Below are positions 60,270-64,000 of a stretch of DNA of 64,000 nt, one piece after another. The DNA comes from JAGXFP01 sp039714535 (GTDB lineage: Bacteria; Desulfobacterota; Desulfobulbia; Desulfobulbales; JAGXFP01), in contig JBDLJC010000001.1 of NCBI GenBank assembly GCA_039714535.1, positions 62,001 to 126,000 on the forward strand, written 5' to 3'. Each line of letters begins with the position of its first letter. Positions within the stretch are counted from its first letter, which is position 1. The position numbers and the translations under genes were made by a program. Below the pieces are notes generated by a model. The model ran no database searches and was not told the origin of the DNA. It was given only the letters and a program-made list of their open reading frames with translations.

Positions 60270-60349
60270 ATGCATATCTGAACAGCAAGCAACTATTTAC
60301 TAGAAAGATTTTCTTTTAGCAAGGTCAAATTGGCCAGAGACCACTTCTA

Positions 60350-61015
60350 TTATTTATTAGCGGTTTCCTTGCCGCAATGCTTGCAGATCTTGGCCTGGGC
60401 CTTGATGATTTCGGCGCAGTAGGGGCATTCCATCCGGTTATGATGTTTAAGGATTTTGACGATGGCCAGGTTGGCAAGCTGCTCGATTGCGGTATGGCGG
60501 AATTTATGGGCCCGGATCGGGTCGATGCATGCCAGGTCATTAAGTTCGGTAAGCAGTTCACAGGCCCGGTGGCGGCTGTCCAGGTGGGCCTCTTCATCGG
60601 TTACCAGGAAGATGACCGGCTCCAGGTTTTTCTCCGCTACACAGGTATCGAGTTGGGCGCGGGCCTTTTTCTCATCCTCATAGCGAACGTTGCCGGCGCC
60701 AATCTTATCCGGATCGACAATGCTGCCGGTAAAGGCCTCTTTGCTGCCGACCATCATCGTCCCGCCTTTCTCTTCGTTGGGGAGCAGCATGTAACGGCAG
60801 GAAGCGGCATGGCCGTATTGTTCCTCAAAATGTTCCCAGCTTTTCTTGAAAACAGGACAATCGTCATTAAGGCAGATGAAAATCAGTTCGGTACCCCAGC
60901 CCAGTCCGTCACCAACGTGATATGGCGGGGTGTGACAGCAGGAGAGCTGTTCGTTGCAGTGCGGGCAATCATGTTTCTGCCTGGCTATTTCATAGCAGCG
61001 CTCATCCACAAACAT
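60350..61015 (-). CDS. Zinc-ribbon protein of unknown function
   Basis: 221 residues from the ATG at 61013-61015, with GGAGGT nine bases upstream; an in-frame ATG at 61099 lacks an SD. An N-terminal Cys-rich domain (HDCPHCNEQLSCC ... CLNDDCPVFKKSWEHFEEQYGHAASCRYM) resembles an Ogr/Delta-like or rubredoxin-type zinc site. A helical middle follows, and a C-terminal double-zinc-ribbon MECPYCAEIIKAQAKICKHCG. The family is widespread as a hypothetical in Desulfobacterota as far as I know. Function unknown. Confidence 0.7.
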   Translation of the reverse strand: MFVDERCYEIARQKHDCPHCNEQLSCCHTPPYHVGDGLGWGTELIFICLNDDCPVFKKSWEHFEEQYGHAASCRYMLLPNEEKGGTMMVGSKEAFTGSIVDPDKIGAGNVRYEDEKKARAQLDTCVAEKNLEPVIFLVTDEEAHLDSRHRACELLTELNDLACIDPIRAHKFRHTAIEQLANLAIVKILKHHNRMECPYCAEIIKAQAKICKHCGKETANK

Positions 61016-61466
61016 TTTGAATCTACCTCCGGTAATGCGTTGAGAATCTCGTAACGGATCGGTGGTTATAACCACCTTGAACCGGCAACAGGCCAACAAC
61101 GATCGTTTGGATTTTAGTCGAGATCATTTTATATGCTTAAGAGGCTGAGAAAATAATGCATAATGTTATTGTGGTCAATGGGAGTTGAGAATTAATCGTA
61201 AATATAAGAAAACGGTTTTTCAGTTGATTGGTTTTGCGCCAACCTCGGCCCGACTCAAACCTGAAAACAAGTTTGAAACAATTTTAGCTGTTTTTTTTGC
61301 CATTATGATATACCTTTACCTCCTTTGTGGACTCGATTCCATAAAAGTGGCAACGGGTTGGTTCTCTTTTTGTTGCCGGTAATGATTGTCGTCAAGAATT
61401 TATGCACGGGCCCCTATAAATCTTACAGGCCTGTTGTCTGTTAACTAACCAATACTATTGAAGATT
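61016..61466 (+). other. Intergenic region before purM
   Basis: 451 bases, with only the GGAGGT ribosome-binding site of the zinc-ribbon gene (61025-61030, minus strand) identifiable. I looked for a purine riboswitch before purM and saw none. Small open frames here are not convincing. Confidence 0.45.
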
Positions 61467-62531
61467 ATGGAAGAGATAAAGAAGTCCAGATACGCAGAAG
61501 CCGGTGTTGATATCGACAAGGGCAATGATTTTATCGATAATATTAAGCCCCTGGTCTCCGCTACCTTTAATCGCGGCGTCCTTACCGATATCGGTGGTTT
61601 TGGCGGCCTGTTCGCCCTGGGCAGTGATCGCTATGAAGATCCGGTGCTGGTCTCTTCCACCGATGGGGTGGGGACCAAGCTGACCGTGGCCCAGCTTTGC
61701 GGTAAACACGATACAATCGGGATCGATCTGGTGGCCATGTGTGTTAATGATGTGGTTGTCTCCGGGGCCAAGCCGTTGTTTTTTCTGGATTATTTTTCCA
61801 TTGGCAAATTGGATAACGAACTGGCTGTCGATGTTGTCAAGGGAATCGCTGAAGGCTGTAAGATCTCCAACTGTTCTTTGATTGGCGGTGAGACCGCCGA
61901 GATGCCGGGGATTTATAAAGAAGGTGATTACGATCTGGCCGGTTTTGTCGTAGGAATCGCCGAGAGGGACGATATTATTGATGGCACCGATATCCGGGTT
62001 GGCAACAAGATCATTGGTTTGGCCTCCAGCGGGGTGCATAGCAATGGTTACTCCCTGGCCCGCAAGATCTTCTTTGAGGAGCACGGCTTCGGGGTTGATA
62101 CCCATCTGGATGAATTAGGCTGCACGGTTGGCGAAGAGTTGCTCAAACCCACTCGTATCTACGTTGAGCCGCTGTTGAACATCATCAAAAATTTCAAAGT
62201 TCATGGTTTGGTTCATGTTACCGGTGGCGGTTTCTTCGATAATATCCCCCGGGTATTGCCCCAGGGGTGCAAGGTCAAGATTGAAGACGGCAGTTGGGCG
62301 GTTCCGCCGGTTTTCAGTTATATGTGTAAGCAGGGCAATGTTTCACCGGAAGAGATGTTCCGGACCTTCAACTGCGGGATTGGCATGGTTGCCTTTGTTG
62401 ATGGTGATCAGGCCGATGATATCTGTTTTCAGTTGGCGGCCATGGGTGAGACCTCTTTCGTGATTGGTGAGGTTGTGGCCAAGGGCGATGATGAGCCGGT
62501 GATCGAGATTGACTGCGAGGCAAACTTCTAA
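61467..62531 (+). CDS. purM: Phosphoribosylformylglycinamidine cyclo-ligase (AIR synthetase)
   Basis: Fifth step of purine synthesis: FGAM to AIR with ATP. 354 residues from the ATG at 61467; a TTG at 61458 would add three. SRYAEAGVDIDKGN, SSTDGVGTKLTVA, GIDLVAMCVNDVVVSGAKPLFFLDY, IGGETAEMPGIY and VTGGGFFDNIPRVLP are PurM signatures. Related to SelD, but lacks the SelD Cys/Lys loop, so it is not selenophosphate synthetase. The window also holds purQ, 45 kb away. Confidence 0.96.
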   Translation: MEEIKKSRYAEAGVDIDKGNDFIDNIKPLVSATFNRGVLTDIGGFGGLFALGSDRYEDPVLVSSTDGVGTKLTVAQLCGKHDTIGIDLVAMCVNDVVVSGAKPLFFLDYFSIGKLDNELAVDVVKGIAEGCKISNCSLIGGETAEMPGIYKEGDYDLAGFVVGIAERDDIIDGTDIRVGNKIIGLASSGVHSNGYSLARKIFFEEHGFGVDTHLDELGCTVGEELLKPTRIYVEPLLNIIKNFKVHGLVHVTGGGFFDNIPRVLPQGCKVKIEDGSWAVPPVFSYMCKQGNVSPEEMFRTFNCGIGMVAFVDGDQADDICFQLAAMGETSFVIGEVVAKGDDEPVIEIDCEANF

Positions 62532-62591
62532 GCAGTTCAAGACAAACAATGCGGCTATAGTGTGGCCGCAGATGGAGAGTTAGAGGGTATA

Positions 62592-62629
62592 AAAAAAGGG
62601 GCGGTCGCTGATGCGGCTGCCCCTTTTTA
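62592..62629. terminator. Bidirectional terminator between purM and moaB
   Basis: AAAAAGGGGC ... GCCCCTTTTT stem with A/T tracts on both sides, serving convergent purM (+) and moaB (-). Confidence 0.88.
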
Positions 62630-62647
62630 CATTGATTCTCGGGCAAT

Positions 62648-63157
62648 TCAACTTCTGCCGCAGTCCTTCTGGCCACCCTTTAACTTATATAAGGCGTGGG
62701 GCAGGGCGTTAATAACCACCAGCAGATTTTCGGTGGCGGCTTTTTCACTGCCCGGCAGGTTGATGATTATGCTTTTCTTCCTGGCGCCGGCCAAACCACG
62801 GGAAAGAATGGCCTTAATGGTTTTGCTGATATTCTCCATCCGCATCGCCTCACTAATTCCCGGGATCTCATAGTCGAGGATGGGGCGGGTTGCTTCCGGG
62901 GTAATATCTCTGGGGCTTAAGCCGGTGCCGCCGGTAGTTATAACCAGATCGATTCCCTCTTGATCGACCCAGTCGATTATAACCCGTTGGATTTCAGCAA
63001 TCTCGTCCGGCACCATTGAGGTGGCGCTTAACGAAAAGCCATGCCGGCCAAGAATCTTGCCGAGGGCCGGGCCGCTGGTGTCTGCCCTTTCCTGACGGGA
63101 GCCCCGGTCACTGATGGTAAGAACACCGCAGTTGTAAGAATGATTAATCTCAGGCAC
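62648..63157 (-). CDS. Molybdopterin adenylyltransferase MogA/MoaB family
   Basis: 169 residues. CGVLTISDRGSRQERADTSG and the molybdopterin-binding VITTGGTGLSPRDITPEAT, then GISEAMR and INLPGSEKAA. Adenylates molybdopterin before metal insertion. MogA and MoaB cannot be separated by sight. It lies 2 nt after the EF-G-like gene on the same strand. Confidence 0.9.
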   Translation of the reverse strand: MPEINHSYNCGVLTISDRGSRQERADTSGPALGKILGRHGFSLSATSMVPDEIAEIQRVIIDWVDQEGIDLVITTGGTGLSPRDITPEATRPILDYEIPGISEAMRMENISKTIKAILSRGLAGARKKSIIINLPGSEKAATENLLVVINALPHALYKLKGGQKDCGRS

Positions 63158-63159
63158 GG

Positions 63160-63999
63160 TTATTCCTTTGCGGCTTTGGCCTGTTCGATGATTTTTTCTG
63201 CCAGGTTCATCGGGACTTCTTCATAATGGGAAAATTCGGACTTGAATGAACCGCGGCCGGCGGTAATCGAATTCAAATCCGGGGCATACCTGAGGATCTC
63301 CGCCATGGGGGTCTGGGCGTTGATAACTTCAAGCTTGTTCTCGGAATCCATACCCATTACCCGACCGCGTCTGCCATTAAGATCGCCGATTACATCGCCG
63401 ACATATTCTTTAGGGATCATGATGGTCATATCCATGATCGGTTCGAGGAGGACCGGGTTCGCCTCCTGGGCCCCTTTTCTAAAGGCAAGTGCGCCGGAGA
63501 GTTTGAAGGCCATTTCCGACGAGTCAACGGCATGGAAAGAGCCGTCGACCAAAGATACTTTGATGTCTACCACCGGGTATCCGGCGATTATTCCCTTCTC
63601 CATTGCCTCTAAAACGCCCTTTTCAACCGCAGGGATGTACGTTTTGGGGATGACGCCGCCAACGATCTTGTCCTCAAAGGCAAAGCCCCCGCCCTTGGCC
63701 AGCGGGGCGAGCTCGATCCAGCTATCGGCATATTGACCGTGGCCGCCGGTCTGTTTCTTGTGTTTGCCCTGGACCCTGGCCTTGCCCTTGATGGTTTCCT
63801 TGTAGGGGATTTTTGGCGCTTCAAGTTTCATCTCAACCCCGAATTTACGCTTAATCCGCTCGCCAATTACTTCCAGGTGGATTTGGCCAACGCCGGAGAT
63901 CAGGGTTTGTCTGGTTTGCTGGTCCCTGGTAAGTTTGAGGGTGGGGTCTTCTTCAAGCATCTTGCTGAGAGAGGCGTGGAGCTTTTCCTCGTCTTTTTT
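63160..63999 (-). CDS. EF-G-like translation factor, N-terminus outside window
   Basis: C-terminal 280 codons, open to the right edge. LLEEDPTLKLTRDQQTRQTLISGVGQ-type text (here MLEEDPTLKL...), GQIHLEVIGERIKRKFGVEM (domain III), KKQTGGHGQYADSWIEL (domain IV loop), GSFHAVDSSEMAFKLSGALAF and IMDMTIMIPKEYVGDVIGDLNGRRGRVMGM (domain V). The divergent loop and DQQTRQT suggest the FusA2-type paralogue instead of the main EF-G, but the GTPase domain needed to decide is not in view. Confidence 0.88.
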   Translation of the reverse strand, partial: KKDEEKLHASLSKMLEEDPTLKLTRDQQTRQTLISGVGQIHLEVIGERIKRKFGVEMKLEAPKIPYKETIKGKARVQGKHKKQTGGHGQYADSWIELAPLAKGGGFAFEDKIVGGVIPKTYIPAVEKGVLEAMEKGIIAGYPVVDIKVSLVDGSFHAVDSSEMAFKLSGALAFRKGAQEANPVLLEPIMDMTIMIPKEYVGDVIGDLNGRRGRVMGMDSENKLEVINAQTPMAEILRYAPDLNSITAGRGSFKSEFSHYEEVPMNLAEKIIEQAKAAKE

Positions 64000-64000
64000 A

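Noticed and set aside
61467..62531. Selenophosphate synthetase (selD), which would support the UGA reading
   Set aside because: Motifs are those of PurM; the N-terminal Cys/Sec-Lys loop of SelD is absent.

Overview
The window looks like a chromosome segment of an anaerobic Desulfobacterota (deltaproteobacterial) organism, perhaps a Desulfobulbales relative. That is inference. It rests on the mix of a multiheme c-type cytochrome with a probable selenocysteine codon, a double-cubane-cluster type reductase with its activator, a membrane polyferredoxin, paired TatA proteins, fused SecDF, DUF4438 and small zinc-ribbon proteins. Most of the window is dense, moderately GC-rich housekeeping DNA; a few AT-rich accessory stretches break it up.

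Layout. 1-10.8 kb: glnS (cut by the left edge), gltX, era, an RNase II family exonuclease, pyrE, a DUF4438 gene, ychF and a DUF721 gene. Inside this block lies a small repeat-bounded element carrying a four-helix-bundle (S23/IVP-like) protein, and a gene-less copy of the same repeat sits 3.4 kb away. 10.8-16 kb: an accessory patch with a PilZ gene behind a T9G8 homopolymer, a PhzF remnant, a secreted LamG-like protein, a 3' fragment of tRNA-Asp, wrbA and an orphan ComEC-like hydrolase. 16-37.6 kb: core genes (tatC, purQ, secDF, rsfS, gpmI, thrC, a cNMP-binding histidine kinase, a purine nucleoside phosphorylase, two tatA, a TorF-like porin, amt-glnK with a sigma-54 promoter, class II aldolase, an AcuI-like oxidoreductase, a dGTPase-like protein and a ClC channel).

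37.8-46.3 kb is one tight nine-gene minus-strand operon whose reading frames nearly all overlap. In transcription order it encodes a TonB-dependent receptor, a DUF4198-like exported protein, a NapH-like polyferredoxin, a 2-hydroxyacyl-CoA dehydratase/double-cubane reductase, its BcrAD activator, a DsbD/TauE-like membrane protein, ExbB, ExbD and TonB. It reads as uptake of a ligand across the outer membrane coupled to low-potential reduction in the cell. Divergent from it is a pentaheme cytochrome c read through an in-frame UGA. 48-50.7 kb holds an enterobacterial-type ilvY-ilvC pair, probably acquired horizontally.

52.1-59.6 kb is an AT-rich cassette array on the minus strand with no integrase in view. 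Four sites have attC architecture and one more is a half-site; I read it as a CALIN-type or relict integron. It carries two exported/membrane proteins, a coiled-coil exported protein, two lipoproteins, a two-gene PD-(D/E)xK nuclease + HerA ATPase module, and a two-gene DUF4365 + unknown-protein module. The two gene pairs are the best candidates for defence systems, and the DUF4365 pair may be undescribed. A tRNA-His gene faces this region with its 3' end. The right end returns to core genes: a zinc-ribbon protein, purM, moaB/mogA and an EF-G-like gene cut by the edge.
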